Shown in pieces: positions 27,582-37,042 of a stretch of 64,000 bases of DNA (position 1 is its first letter; the number at the start of each line of letters is the position of its first letter). This DNA is from Sphingomonas paeninsulae (GTDB lineage Bacteria > Pseudomonadota > Alphaproteobacteria > Sphingomonadales > Sphingomonadaceae), in contig NZ_CP032828.1 of NCBI RefSeq assembly GCF_003660165.1, forward strand, positions 785,779 through 849,778, read 5' to 3'. The position numbers and the translations under genes were made by a program. The notes beneath the pieces were generated by a model, which saw only the letters and a program-made list of their open reading frames with translations, was not told where the DNA came from and made no database searches.

Positions 27582-28370
27582 CTATCCCGTCGCCGCAGTT
27601 CGGCGAACAGGACGCCGCTGTTCCGACTTAGCGGCTTCGGTCGCGGCGTGAATCCACTCGCTCACAGTCTCACCGCGTTTGATACTGATTTTTCGCGCCA
27701 ATACCGCATCACCGGCAAGGATAGCATCACACAGTCGTCGCTGAATCTCGAGCCACAGTAGCCGCCGGGCGATCTCTTTGCGGTAAAGGTTTATGCGGCG
27801 ATCGAGCTGACCGAAAGAATAGCTGATCCCCATAAACAGCAAAAGTACAGGGTCGCCGGTCATGCGCGCGATCAGATCGTTCAGACGAACTTCCGAAGCA
27901 ACCGTCTCGCTCGCCGGCTCTTCTCCCGGACGCCGTGTTTCCAGATCCGCCCGGAATGCCTGCAATTCGGCGATGAGTGCGGGGTCTTCGCACGATGCCG
28001 CCAACGTGGCGGCCTGCGGATAGATCAGACGACTTGCGTCATGGATTTGCTCAAGCGTTGCCGATTGCAGTTTGAGCCACAGTGCTGGCGCCTGTATCGC
28101 GTCTCGTGCACTGGGACGTGCCGCATAAAACCCACCGCCCGCACCGCGCCGGACTGACAATAATCGATCGTTTTCGACAACCTTGGCTGCCTGACGCAGC
28201 GTTGGGCGGCTGACCCCGAGTATCTTGAGGAGATCGGCCTCGGCACCAAGATAGTCCCCGTCTCCCGCTGCAATACTCATTTTAGTGAGCCGGACTGCGG
28301 TATTCGCAACCATCGACATTGGTGCAATCACAGATTGCTGCCCCGTCCGATGGTCATCCTGATTGATCAT
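27582..28370 (-). CDS. GntR-family (FCD) transcriptional regulator
   Basis: A 262-residue regulator with a winged helix head (EADLLKILGVSRPTLRQAAK and NDRLLSVRRGAGGGFYAARP) and an FCD ligand domain rich in helices (NDLIARMTGDPVLLLFMG). The FCD group senses carboxylic acids or acyl-CoAs. It lies between the ligase operon and a TonB receptor gene, both candidates for control. A CCTAGTCC lies 9 bp upstream of the start, which resembles half of the ACTAGGT motif seen elsewhere in the window. Confidence 0.8.
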   Translation of the reverse strand: MINQDDHRTGQQSVIAPMSMVANTAVRLTKMSIAAGDGDYLGAEADLLKILGVSRPTLRQAAKVVENDRLLSVRRGAGGGFYAARPSARDAIQAPALWLKLQSATLEQIHDASRLIYPQAATLAASCEDPALIAELQAFRADLETRRPGEEPASETVASEVRLNDLIARMTGDPVLLLFMGISYSFGQLDRRINLYRKEIARRLLWLEIQRRLCDAILAGDAVLARKISIKRGETVSEWIHAATEAAKSEQRRPVRRTAATG

Positions 28371-28430
28371 GCCCGTCTGGTCCTAGTCCTGCGATTGAGG
28401 CCGACATCGCAATTGGGCACGGGCTTGGCA

Positions 28431-28465
28431 AGGCCGATGGAGAAGGTTTTCTCCTCCATCGGCCT
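28431..28465 (-). terminator. Terminator-like hairpin downstream of a TonB receptor
   Basis: A 12-bp perfect stem (28431-28442 with 28454-28465) with an 11-base loop lies just after the receptor stop on the minus strand. There is no clear U-tract, so it may be a non-canonical or stability hairpin. Confidence 0.5.
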
Positions 28466-28479
28466 GCTCATTCGCCGGA

Positions 28480-30774
28480 TTATTTACCGAAGCGAGCGGT
28501 CAGCGTAATGCCGTACGTCACCGGTTCGCGGATCTGAGTGGAAACATATGTGATGCCCGGCACATAAAGCGCAGCAATTACTGCACGATTATTGGTGATG
28601 TTCCGGCCGAACACTGCAACTTCATAGGCATCGTCGCTGAACGATACCGCCGCGCGTGCGCTAAGAATGCCCGACGCAGGAGCAGTCGTACCCGCAATGA
28701 TGATGGCATTATTTGGATCCGCCGGATTGTTATAAGGTTGTACGGCCTGTTTGCCCTGCCACGAATAATCGGTGTGGAGATGGAGACGGGCAGAGTCGAA
28801 CTGATGTTCATAGTCGCCCGACAGGCTGAACTGTTCGCGCGACACGCTATCGAAACGCTCCTGACGACGATCCCCGTTGAGATCGCTGTACTGCAAATAT
28901 TTCGGACGAGTAAGCGTTCCTGTTGCTCCAGCAGTGAAGCCCTGGAAAAGCCGCGCGGTCAATTCAGCCTCAAGTCCGTAGAAACGAGCCTTACCCGCGT
29001 TTGACAGTATCGATGCGGTAACACCCGGAGCCACGTTTTGCAGAGTGGTGCGCTGAATATCTTTCACCGTCGTGTAATAACCCGACAGGTTGAAACGCAC
29101 GCGCTTTTGCAGGAACTCGCTTTTTATTCCCGCTTCCTGCGCATAGGCGATTTCCGGTTTGAACGGGATAAACGCAGCGGTTCCGCTTGCACGGAGATTC
29201 TGACCGCCCGACCGAAAACCCTTGCTCGTCTTTGCATAGGCGAGAATGTCGGGGGTGATCTTATAATCGAGACCTGCGGTGTAGGACCAACCGCTGAACG
29301 CATCAGAGCGCGACAACTCGCAATTGGGAGCCGTGAGAGTCAGGATCTGGCAGCCGACGACACCCGTAGAGCGCATCAACGTCGTGTTGTTGATCGTCAG
29401 ACCTTTTACATCGCGTGAATAACGCACGCCGCCGGTGAAGGTCAGGGCTTTGGTGATGTGATAGCTCGCCTGCGTATAGGCACCAAGGCTATGGTTCTTG
29501 ATGTCGCCACGGAACAAAGTGGTACGCGGATTGAGGGTCGGAATCGTAATTGACGCTGACTTATCGACCCCGCCTTCGTCGAAATACAGGGCACCTGCCG
29601 CGAAATCGAGCGTGTCATCGAGCATCTTGCCAGTGACCTGCAATTCGCTTGAGAATTGATGCAGGTTCTGTGATCCGGTGGTCGTATGAATCGGGATCGG
29701 CGAACCGTCCAGATCGAGCCGTGTCAGCGCGTCCACCGTGCGATAGCCCGATATCAGCTTGACCGCACCGAAGTTGGTATCCTGCGCCAGAGTGAGCAGA
29801 TATGTATTGGTCTTGTTCTTGACACGCGGATCGACGTTCATTTGAACTGCGTTGGGATCATTTGCGAGCGTTGCAATATACGCGTTGGCAGCAGGCAGTC
29901 CTCCCGCCGTAATCGCGGCCGAACTGCCGGGCTGAACGAAAAACAGCCGGCGGCTCGTGTTAGCGACGTCGAGATTGTAATGCTCGTATGACAGGAGCGC
30001 GGTGAAGCTGTCATTCGGAGCGATCAGCAGTTTTACCCGACCGGTCCAGCTGTTCTTTTCATCATAGCCACGGTTATTGGCGGTGTCATGTGTGTAGGGA
30101 TCGCGCGTGTTCATCACAAACGCGCCTCGAAGCGCAGCTTTTTCGCCCAGTGGTACATTCAGGATTGCGGTACCGTCGATTTCGTTGAAGCGGCCATAGG
30201 TGCCCTGCACCATTCCGCTGAACTGACCGAGTTTAGGCGCGTTGGTTTCAAGAAGGATCGCACCGCCTGTCGTGTTGCGACCGAACAGAGTACCCTGTGG
30301 CCCCTTTAACACTTGCATGCTGCTGACATCGAGCAAATCTGCGTTGATGCCATAGGCCCGTGCCCAATACAGACCATCGACATAGGTACCGACCGAAGGA
30401 TCGAGTGTTGCAAGAATGTCGGTTTGCACCTGGCCACGCAATGTCATCACCAAACTGCCAGGCGACGAAGCCGATTCATGAGCCGTGAGACTTGGCGTTA
30501 CGCGAGCAATGTCAGAGATACGGGTCGCATTCTGATTGACCAGCGTCTGTCCCGAAAACGCAGTAATTGCGATTGGAACATTCTGCTGGTTTTCGGCAGT
30601 CTTACGCGCGGTAACGATAATGTCGTCGAGTCCCTGATTGGAGTCCTCGGCAGTTATTTCGGCAGCCTGTGCATATGCGGCGCAAGGAATCAGGCCGATA
30701 ATTGCAACAGTGGCAAGCATCCCGCAACGCAAGCCCAGCGAAGTTTCTCGAATCGAAATGGATTTCATGGTCAT
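28480..30774 (-). CDS. TonB-dependent outer-membrane receptor
   Basis: A 764-residue receptor. The signal peptide ends near IPCAAYAQA, followed by a TonB-box-like DDIIVTARKTAENQQNVP and a plug with QVLKGPQGTLFGRNTTGGA. The barrel ends RFGK-type, with Phe near the end. It would import an organic substrate for the neighbouring catabolic genes. Start chosen at 30774 (MTMKSISIRE) because GGGGGA lies about 8 bases upstream; ATGs at 30783 and farther upstream are alternatives. It is alone in its operon, with a 400-bp upstream gap. Confidence 0.9.
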   Translation of the reverse strand: MTMKSISIRETSLGLRCGMLATVAIIGLIPCAAYAQAAEITAEDSNQGLDDIIVTARKTAENQQNVPIAITAFSGQTLVNQNATRISDIARVTPSLTAHESASSPGSLVMTLRGQVQTDILATLDPSVGTYVDGLYWARAYGINADLLDVSSMQVLKGPQGTLFGRNTTGGAILLETNAPKLGQFSGMVQGTYGRFNEIDGTAILNVPLGEKAALRGAFVMNTRDPYTHDTANNRGYDEKNSWTGRVKLLIAPNDSFTALLSYEHYNLDVANTSRRLFFVQPGSSAAITAGGLPAANAYIATLANDPNAVQMNVDPRVKNKTNTYLLTLAQDTNFGAVKLISGYRTVDALTRLDLDGSPIPIHTTTGSQNLHQFSSELQVTGKMLDDTLDFAAGALYFDEGGVDKSASITIPTLNPRTTLFRGDIKNHSLGAYTQASYHITKALTFTGGVRYSRDVKGLTINNTTLMRSTGVVGCQILTLTAPNCELSRSDAFSGWSYTAGLDYKITPDILAYAKTSKGFRSGGQNLRASGTAAFIPFKPEIAYAQEAGIKSEFLQKRVRFNLSGYYTTVKDIQRTTLQNVAPGVTASILSNAGKARFYGLEAELTARLFQGFTAGATGTLTRPKYLQYSDLNGDRRQERFDSVSREQFSLSGDYEHQFDSARLHLHTDYSWQGKQAVQPYNNPADPNNAIIIAGTTAPASGILSARAAVSFSDDAYEVAVFGRNITNNRAVIAALYVPGITYVSTQIREPVTYGITLTARFGK

Positions 30775-31140
30775 AATTGACATCCCCCAAGCTACCGACC
30801 TCTGAATTGGGCGGTAGCGGGTCAAATAACGTCATACCTGAAATCGCGCAAGTAAGAGATATCTATTCGAATATCGCTTAATAACTGATACTTCATCAGT
30901 GAAGTTGATAGAGCGCCTTTATAGCTGTTTTCCGAGGGATATTCCTCCTGGAAACGCATAAAAAGATCACCGAGTAAACCACTAGTTACCTATTTGAGAG
31001 GTTTAAAGAGTTGCTTTCCCTCTACGGGATCATTGCCATGTCGGCCGGACTAATTCACGGAAATACACCGTCCCACCAGCCCGAGCCGGTGAGCCAAACA
31101 AACCATAGGAGTTCAATACGTGAGTGGTCCCGATGGTTTA
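30775..31140. other. Intergenic region with palindromes, no gene
   Basis: No convincing coding sequence in 366 bases. It is AT-rich near the receptor and contains TATTCGAATA (30864-30873), ACTGAT-ACTTC-ATCAGT (30884-30900) and ACCTATTTGAGAGGT (30988-31002), the last resembling the ACC-N6-ACTAGGT motif but one base shorter. These are plausible regulator sites for the receptor gene; none is confirmed. Confidence 0.4.
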
Positions 31141-31167
31141 CCACCCGGCCTTAATGCGGCCGGGTGG
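31141..31167 (-). terminator. Strong GC-rich hairpin after the amidohydrolase gene
   Basis: CCACCCGGCC and GGCCGGGTGG form a perfect 10-bp stem with a 7-base loop, 10 bp after the stop of the leftward operon. No U-tract follows on the minus strand, so it would act as a weak or Rho-assisted terminator. Confidence 0.6.
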
Positions 31168-31176
31168 GCCGTTAAA

Positions 31177-32286
31177 TCAGGCAGCAACCCTTTCGGCCGG
31201 AACCACCATCAGAGGATGCTCGAACTTGAACAAGCGCGCGGCATTGCGGCCCAGAATGTCGAGCTTTTCGTCGTCGGTAATGTCGATGCCCTCGAATAGC
31301 TTACCAATCACATCCTGCGTGTGCGGGAACGTGCCCTCTGCATGCGGATAATCGGATGCAAACATAATCGACTGCGTTCCCGTCACCGCGCGCGATATAA
31401 TGCAGGCACGATCATGCTGGAATGAACAGGTCACCTGACGCCGGATGATTTCACTGGGCATCATCGACAATTTGGGGCGTACGAAGATATCGTGCGCGAT
31501 ATAAACTTCGTCCATCCGTTCGGCGATCGCGGCGAGCCAGCTTGCGCCGCACTCGATCACAGCGACCTTCGCTTTGGGATTGCGATCGAGCAGGCCGCCG
31601 GCAACCATATACATGATTGCCGTGATACCGTCCGACATCTGCGTCGAATAGTTGATGACCGCAGCACCGGGGCCACGCTCGCCGATCACGGTTTCCGCAC
31701 CGGTGCCGGTGTGGAGAACCAGTACGATGCCCAGCTCACCCGCCAGATTGAAAACAGGATCCCACGCCACGTCGTTATATTTGGGAATGCCAACAGGTGT
31801 GATTGAAGGCAGCATCGCGGCGGTAAAGCCCAACTTGGCGATCCGTTTCAATTCGACCAGCGTACCATTGAGGTCACGAACGGGCAGCACGCCACACCGG
31901 ACGAAGGTATCGAGCCGTCCGCTGAAATATTCATTGTTCCAGTTGTTGTAGATCTCGCACTGCGCAAGCTCGGCTTCGGCATCGTCGATTGCGTACAGCC
32001 ACAGGCCAAGACTTGGAAAGGCGATCTCGGCATCGATGCCGTCCTTTTCCATGTCCACCAATCGGCCTTCCAGATTGTGGATGCCAAGGCGGGTCGTGCC
32101 GCCGAAGTCGGGATTTTTGGCAAGTCGCAGACGAAAGATGACCTTGTCATCCGTCCGGGTAATCATCGTGTCCTCTTCCTTGACGACGCGAACCGCATGT
32201 CGCTTCAGCGACGCGGGCAGGCCGTCAAGGAACAGGCTGTTGGGTTCGCGAACATGGCTGTCTGCGCTGAAAATAAAGGGTTTCAC
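31177..32286 (-). CDS. Amidohydrolase-2 family metalloenzyme (ACMSD-like)
   Basis: A 369-residue TIM-barrel hydrolase/decarboxylase of the amidohydrolase-2 family. The metal-binding D-x-H is in FSADSHVREP (D9, H11), another His in VLHTGTGAETV, and the C-terminal Asp in FASDYPHAEGTF. Family members decarboxylate or hydrolyse ring-derived acids. It is last in the leftward operon after ligase, hydratase and SDR, so it may open or cleave a ring product. A second, longer member lies at 59681. Substrate unknown. Confidence 0.8.
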   Translation of the reverse strand: MKPFIFSADSHVREPNSLFLDGLPASLKRHAVRVVKEEDTMITRTDDKVIFRLRLAKNPDFGGTTRLGIHNLEGRLVDMEKDGIDAEIAFPSLGLWLYAIDDAEAELAQCEIYNNWNNEYFSGRLDTFVRCGVLPVRDLNGTLVELKRIAKLGFTAAMLPSITPVGIPKYNDVAWDPVFNLAGELGIVLVLHTGTGAETVIGERGPGAAVINYSTQMSDGITAIMYMVAGGLLDRNPKAKVAVIECGASWLAAIAERMDEVYIAHDIFVRPKLSMMPSEIIRRQVTCSFQHDRACIISRAVTGTQSIMFASDYPHAEGTFPHTQDVIGKLFEGIDITDDEKLDILGRNAARLFKFEHPLMVVPAERVAA

Positions 32287-32421
32287 GGGTCATCTCTCCT
32301 CTGGCGTGTCGCTTACGCGACGATGCTAGCTCAAGGCCGCGACGGCGCAGGGCAGAAGCGACTCACCCGAATAGATACCCCTTTGTAAAAGCACAGGCAA
32401 TAGGCCGCGTATCTAACGACC

Positions 32422-33180
32422 TCAGAGGCGGATTTGCTGGCCGTCGTCGACCGCCACAATCTGTCCACGAACATAGCTTGCGGCATCGGACAGCAGGAAC
32501 AGCCCGACCTTTGCAATTTCCGATGGATGCGCGACGCGATCGGTCGGGCGGCCGCTGGCAGCGCCCCACTGTGCCATCTGTTCGACGGACATCAGCGGCT
32601 GCATCCCTTCGGTTGCAACAGTCCCCGGCGCGATGGCATTGACGCGGATGTTCTGGCCCGCAAGTTCATGAGCGAGGTTGATCGTCAGGCCATTCACGAA
32701 AACCTTGGAAAGCGAATAGATCCCACTCGCCTGATAAGCCCCGATCGAAGACATGTTAACGATCGCGCCGCCACCACGCGCGCGCATCGCCGGTACGACC
32801 GCACGTGCCATGTACAACATGCCGTGGCTCATCACCGCGAGGATCTTGTGATAAACTTCCAGATCAATGTCGACCAGCGACCGATGCGCTGCTGCACTCA
32901 GCAACCCCGCATTGTTGACGAGGTAATCAATCCCGCCGAACCGATCGACAGCAGCCTTTGCACAAGCGTTGCAGGCGTCCGTCGAACCGACATCGGTCGA
33001 AACGAAAGCAACCCGGTCACCAGCACCAATCTCGGCAATCGTCGCCTCGGCCACGGCCTGATTGACGTCGGCGATGACGACGCTGGCGCCAGCTTCTGCC
33101 AGTAACCGCACATATTCGCGGCCCATGCCCTGTGCGCCACCGGTGACGATCGCGACTTTACCCTGAAATTCCGACATCAT
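32422..33180 (-). CDS. SDR oxidoreductase
   Basis: A 252-residue classical SDR: TGGAQGMG (about 14-21), NNAG, catalytic Ser in NMSSIGAY and YSLSK (Y-x3-K) at about 156-160, end VDDGQQIRL. All catalytic residues present. It probably oxidises a hydroxyacyl-CoA or ring alcohol. Two in-frame ATGs at 33180 and 33177 follow AGGAG by 3 and 6 bases; the second is equally likely. Third gene of the leftward operon. Confidence 0.82.
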   Translation of the reverse strand: MMSEFQGKVAIVTGGAQGMGREYVRLLAEAGASVVIADVNQAVAEATIAEIGAGDRVAFVSTDVGSTDACNACAKAAVDRFGGIDYLVNNAGLLSAAAHRSLVDIDLEVYHKILAVMSHGMLYMARAVVPAMRARGGGAIVNMSSIGAYQASGIYSLSKVFVNGLTINLAHELAGQNIRVNAIAPGTVATEGMQPLMSVEQMAQWGAASGRPTDRVAHPSEIAKVGLFLLSDAASYVRGQIVAVDDGQQIRL

Positions 33181-33277
33181 GCTCTCCTAAAAGACGTGAC
33201 GCCGCTCTTGACGGGGCCATCGTGCTCGATCTGAAAGCCACAAATTCTATGCTCCCGGGCAGCATGTCAACCGCTAT

Positions 33278-34044
33278 TTACATCTGCCCGCCCGATGGCT
33301 TTTCACGCGATGCCCTGAACATCGTCACAAAGGCTTCGGTTTCGCGCGCAAGGATGATGTTGGGATCATGCTCCCCGCATTGCCCAGCAACAAAGCACGT
33401 GTCAGTTGCATCTGCAGGACAGGAACAGCGGCGAGTTTTTTACCCAGTTCAAGTGCCGCATCGAGCAGGCCGTTATCGGGCACGACGCGCGTGACCAGCC
33501 CGATCTCCCGCGCCTCGACCGCGGAAATCTTTGCGGAAGACAAACAGATATCGACCGCGCGGCCATAACCGACAAGACGTGCGAGCAGCGCTGTAGCACC
33601 CAGCTCGGGCAATGTGCCAAGCGAGAGAAACGGAAAGGAAAAACTGGAACTTTCCGCCGCGATCCTGATGTCGAGCGGCAGGATTTGGGTCGCGCCCAGA
33701 CCTATCGCAGCACCGGCAATCGCGGCAATGGTCGGCTTGGATCGGGCGATCAGGTGCAGCCAACTGGTGTCCTGCGCCATCGAAATGGTCGCAATGTTGG
33801 GGCGATGGCCCGTTATCGGATCGCGTGGTTCCGGATCGGCCCTGAAATCTGCGCCCGAGCAGAAAATCGGCCCGGCGTTAGTGAGCACGATCGCGCCGAC
33901 CCCATCGTTTGCATTGGCGCGCTCGATAGCGGCAACAATCTCTCGGTACATTGGCGCATTCCAGGCGTTACGCCGTTCTTGCCGGTCATATGTAATGACC
34001 GCGACTTGGCCGCGTTCTTCGTACTGCAACGTCTGATAGGTCAT
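33278..34044 (-). pseudogene. Enoyl-CoA hydratase with a single -1 frameshift near the 3' end
   Basis: A crotonase-fold protein beginning MTYQTLQYEERG (GGAGG just upstream) with GPIFCSGADFRAD and GAAIGLGATQILPLDIRIAA. It reads normally to LTRALLLGNAG, then leaves frame at a G/C run near 33365 and stops early at 33325. One missing base restores the usual tail (EHDPNIILARETEAFVTMF, then SREKPSGG) ending at the TAA 33278-33280, length 255. The break is either real and recent, losing ~30 C-terminal residues, or a sequencing error. Confidence 0.75.
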
Positions 34045-34067
34045 TTTTCCTCCGCCGCTGTCTTGGC

Positions 34068-35591
34068 TCATTGGTTCGGGCGCTTCGCAAGCGCAACAAG
34101 TAGCGCGGCAACGTCGGGCAGGATCGGTTTAAGCGACGCACTGCGTGGCACGTCATCGACGATCCGAAACACCACCGGCACCTGATAGGGAAGTAACCGA
34201 TCGCGCAGATAGGCAATCAGATCGGCCTCGGTCGGAGCCTTTGCCCTTGCCCGCAGGATGATCGCCGCACCGGGAACCTGCCCAAGCCGCGCATCGGGAA
34301 TTGCGACCACGACAGCCTCTCGGATTGCCGGATGACTTTCGAGCGCTCGGACGACATCGTCGGGTTGCACCTTGAAACCACCGCGAATGATCGCACTGTC
34401 GGCGCGGCCCGTGATCCACAGGAAATTATCGGTGTCGATTTTTGCCTTGTCGGTCGTGCGCAGCCAGTTGTCGGGATCGGGAAGCTGCGGCGATTTCAGC
34501 TCCAGCACCCCTTCGGTCATCGGCGGCAGGATCGCGTCCGTTTGGGGGTCGACCACCCTGCCCTCGACGTCGCGGTGTAATCGGCCCGCAGCGCCACGCT
34601 TGTCCGCATAGTGTGCCTTGAAATCGGGCAGCGACCACCCTGCAACTGGCCCGGCAAATTCGGTGGCTCCGTAATTGGCGAGCACTGGAATACCGTAACG
34701 CTCCCAGAATGCGTCGATCACATCGGGTTCAACCGGGGCTGCGCCTGCGGTCAGCACGCGCAGGCTCGCCAGATCCTCCTTCGGCACTTCGGCATCGAGG
34801 ATCATGCGCAGCCCCGCAGAGGTCGCGCCAGCGACAATCGGCCGATATTTCGCCACCGCTTGTCGCCACGGCTCGACCCGGAATTTCTCCAGCAGCACGG
34901 TCCGCCGACCGCTGGCAATGCCATTGATCGCGCCCCAGACGCCGCCGATATGCGTCAGCGGTGCGATCAGTATCTGTACGCCGGATCGCAGTTGCGGCAC
35001 GATCTCACCATTGCGATTTGCCTCGTATCGGAGCGCGGAATCAAAGCTGTGCTGAAACGCATTACGGGTCAGGGCCACACGCTTCGGCTTGCCGGTCGTG
35101 CCGCTCGTCAGCATTTCGATAATCACGTCGGCGCTCGCTTCGCGCTGTGTTGCCATCGGCGTGCGCGACCGCAGGATGCGTGCCGTGCCCGACCAGCTTT
35201 CGGGAAGCGCGATGATCGCGGTACCGGTTTCGGCCAGCGCCTCCATCACGCCGGGACGGTCGAGATCGGCCTGCTCCGCAATTACCAACGGCAACGCCAG
35301 CGTGCGTAGATCGTCCGAAACGGCGATATCGGGGTATAGGGGATTGACCGTCACCAGACAGGCATCGGCGATCAAAACCGAATAAAGCGCGCAAAGTTGT
35401 GGAAGGCGGTTGCGCAGCATGACACCGATACGCGCTCCCGTGGGGAGTTGCATCTCGGCATAAAGCGCGCGCAACGTATCGACGCGTTCGGACAGGTCGC
35501 CCCAATCCAGCCAGCGCCCTTCCCATTCAATGGCATCCGCCGACGAATCGATCCTTATGACCGCGTCGATCAGTGCGCGTACATTTGTCAC
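34068..35591 (-). CDS. AMP-dependent acyl-CoA synthetase-like ligase
   Basis: A 507-residue ANL-superfamily protein. The P-loop EMLTSGTTGKPKRVALTR (about 155-172) and hinge WITGRADSAIIRGGFKVQPDD are good. The C-terminal Lys occurs as SASLKPILP rather than the usual G-K, so its role is uncertain. GTG start at 35591 has AGGAG seven bases upstream; a longer frame begins at 35633. It heads the leftward operon with hydratase, SDR and amidohydrolase, and diverges from the nine-gene operon. Confidence 0.82.
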   Translation of the reverse strand: MTNVRALIDAVIRIDSSADAIEWEGRWLDWGDLSERVDTLRALYAEMQLPTGARIGVMLRNRLPQLCALYSVLIADACLVTVNPLYPDIAVSDDLRTLALPLVIAEQADLDRPGVMEALAETGTAIIALPESWSGTARILRSRTPMATQREASADVIIEMLTSGTTGKPKRVALTRNAFQHSFDSALRYEANRNGEIVPQLRSGVQILIAPLTHIGGVWGAINGIASGRRTVLLEKFRVEPWRQAVAKYRPIVAGATSAGLRMILDAEVPKEDLASLRVLTAGAAPVEPDVIDAFWERYGIPVLANYGATEFAGPVAGWSLPDFKAHYADKRGAAGRLHRDVEGRVVDPQTDAILPPMTEGVLELKSPQLPDPDNWLRTTDKAKIDTDNFLWITGRADSAIIRGGFKVQPDDVVRALESHPAIREAVVVAIPDARLGQVPGAAIILRARAKAPTEADLIAYLRDRLLPYQVPVVFRIVDDVPRSASLKPILPDVAALLVALAKRPNQ

Positions 35592-35640
35592 GCGCGCTCT
35601 CCTGTTGCTTGATTTCGCTCGCCCATATTCCATTTACACT

Positions 35641-35701
35641 CCGATTGGACAACCATGATCACCCTGGCTCGTGCGGACGCTTGCATTTCATCCGATTGGA
35701 C
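35641..35701 (+). repeat. Direct repeats of CCGATTGGAC in the divergent promoter
   Basis: Identical 10-mers at 35641-35650 and 35692-35701, each preceded by T, with 41 bp between. They lie between the ligase start (35591) and the operon starting at 35831. Spaced direct repeats suggest binding of a regulator to both, but the function is unknown. Confidence 0.45.
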
Positions 35702-35723
35702 TCCAAATCGCCGCACCTATATT

Positions 35724-35739
35724 ACCTAGTTTCCGTGGT
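35724..35739 (-). promoter_or_regulatory. ACC-N6-ACTAGGT motif, copy 1
   Basis: On the minus strand this reads ACC, six bases, then ACTAGGT. It is one of four related sites in divergent promoters (others at 47282, 51607 and 58188). It lies 133 bp from the leftward ligase start and about 90 bp from the thiolase-operon start. Candidate operator, regulator unknown. Confidence 0.45.
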
Positions 35740-35830
35740 GAAGCATTTTAGGCGTGACAATAGGTACCCCTTTCGCCAATGTCTTTTTTAGGCCAAACAT
35801 GGTTCTGCGTCGGAATGTGAAGGAGCGAGG

Positions 35831-37042
35831 GTGACTTGGGTCAATCAAGATAAATGCGCGATCGTCGGAGTCGGTGCGACCGACTATTACGTTCGGGGCA
35901 AGAGCTGGCCGCGTACGATCAACGATATGGCTGGCGACGCGATTCTTAAAGCGTGTGCCGATGCAGGCATCTCGGTCAAACAGATCGACGGCTTTGCCTA
36001 TTATTCGACCGCGGGCGCGGGTTATCTCGACAAATTCGATACCGCGAGCCTGATGGAAACGCTCGGCATCCCGAATGTCAGTTTCTCAGCCACGCTTACC
36101 AGCGGCGGCGGCGGTTGTGCCGGTGCACCCGGACTCGCCGTTGCGGGCCTGATGAACGAAGACTGCAAGTACGTCGTTACGGTGATGGCGCTTCAGCAAC
36201 TGCCTCAGCATCGTCTGGGCGTCGTGTTCGGCGCATCTGCTCCCAATGCGGAAAACAGTTTTCTCCAGCCATCGGGGCTTGTCGGTCCCGGCCACCTGAT
36301 GTCGGTACTCGCACGCCGTCACATGCATTTGTACGGCACCACCCGTGACGCCTTTAAGGAAATCGTCCAGGCGACGCGGGCGAATACCCACAACCGGCCC
36401 AAGGCGATCCGCAAGAATCCGCTGACGGATGAGGAGTACTGGAACTCGCCGATGCTGGCGGACCCACTCTGCCGACTGGACTTCTGCCTGGAAACCGACG
36501 GTGCGGTGGCCGTCATCACGACCACGACCGAGCGGGCGAAAGACTGCAAGCAGCCGCCTGCGCTGATCCACGCCGTCGCGCATGGGGGATCACGCGAATG
36601 GGGCCGCGCCTTTGCCTGGATGGGAATGCCCGATCCGGACTTCGCATCCTCAGGTCATGAATTCGTTGCCAACCGGCTATGGGAGCAGACCGGACTTACC
36701 GCCAAGGATATGGATGTAGCGCTGCTCTACGACCATTTCTCCGCGATGGTGCTCATGCAGCTCGAGGATTACGGTTTCTGTAAAAAGGGCGAAGGCAACG
36801 ATTATGTGCTGGGTGGCAATATCCGTTACGATGGCCCCGGTAAAAAGGGTGGCGGTGTTCCCGTGAATACCCATGGCGGCAACCTGAACGAGTGCTACAT
36901 TATTGGCATGACTCATGTCGTAGAGGCAGTCGAACAGGTACGCGGCACTGCGATCAACCAAGTGGAAAACGCCGAACTGGCGCTGGCAACCGGTGGTCCG
37001 GCGAGCTTGCCGGTCAGCGGCCTGATTTTGAGGAGGGCCTGA
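35831..37042 (+). CDS. Thiolase-like lipid-transfer protein (SCPx/Ltp2 type)
   Basis: A 403-residue thiolase-fold protein. TSGGGGCAGAPGLAVAGL occupies the region of the thiolase nucleophile, but differs from true thiolases; the C-terminal HGG signature (NTHGGNLNECYIIGMTHVVE, VRGTAINQV) is well conserved. Family members of the Ltp2 kind act as retro-aldolases that cleave a side chain from acyl-CoA, and need a DUF35 partner, which is encoded directly next in an overlapping frame. GTG start at 35831 with AAGGAG upstream. First gene of the operon to 44999. Confidence 0.85.
   Translation: MTWVNQDKCAIVGVGATDYYVRGKSWPRTINDMAGDAILKACADAGISVKQIDGFAYYSTAGAGYLDKFDTASLMETLGIPNVSFSATLTSGGGGCAGAPGLAVAGLMNEDCKYVVTVMALQQLPQHRLGVVFGASAPNAENSFLQPSGLVGPGHLMSVLARRHMHLYGTTRDAFKEIVQATRANTHNRPKAIRKNPLTDEEYWNSPMLADPLCRLDFCLETDGAVAVITTTTERAKDCKQPPALIHAVAHGGSREWGRAFAWMGMPDPDFASSGHEFVANRLWEQTGLTAKDMDVALLYDHFSAMVLMQLEDYGFCKKGEGNDYVLGGNIRYDGPGKKGGGVPVNTHGGNLNECYIIGMTHVVEAVEQVRGTAINQVENAELALATGGPASLPVSGLILRRA

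Noticed and set aside
30864..30900. TATTCGAATA and ACTGAT-N5-ATCAGT as confirmed operators
   Set aside because: Short palindromes in AT-rich DNA arise by chance and there is no second copy near another gene, so they are mentioned only as possible sites.
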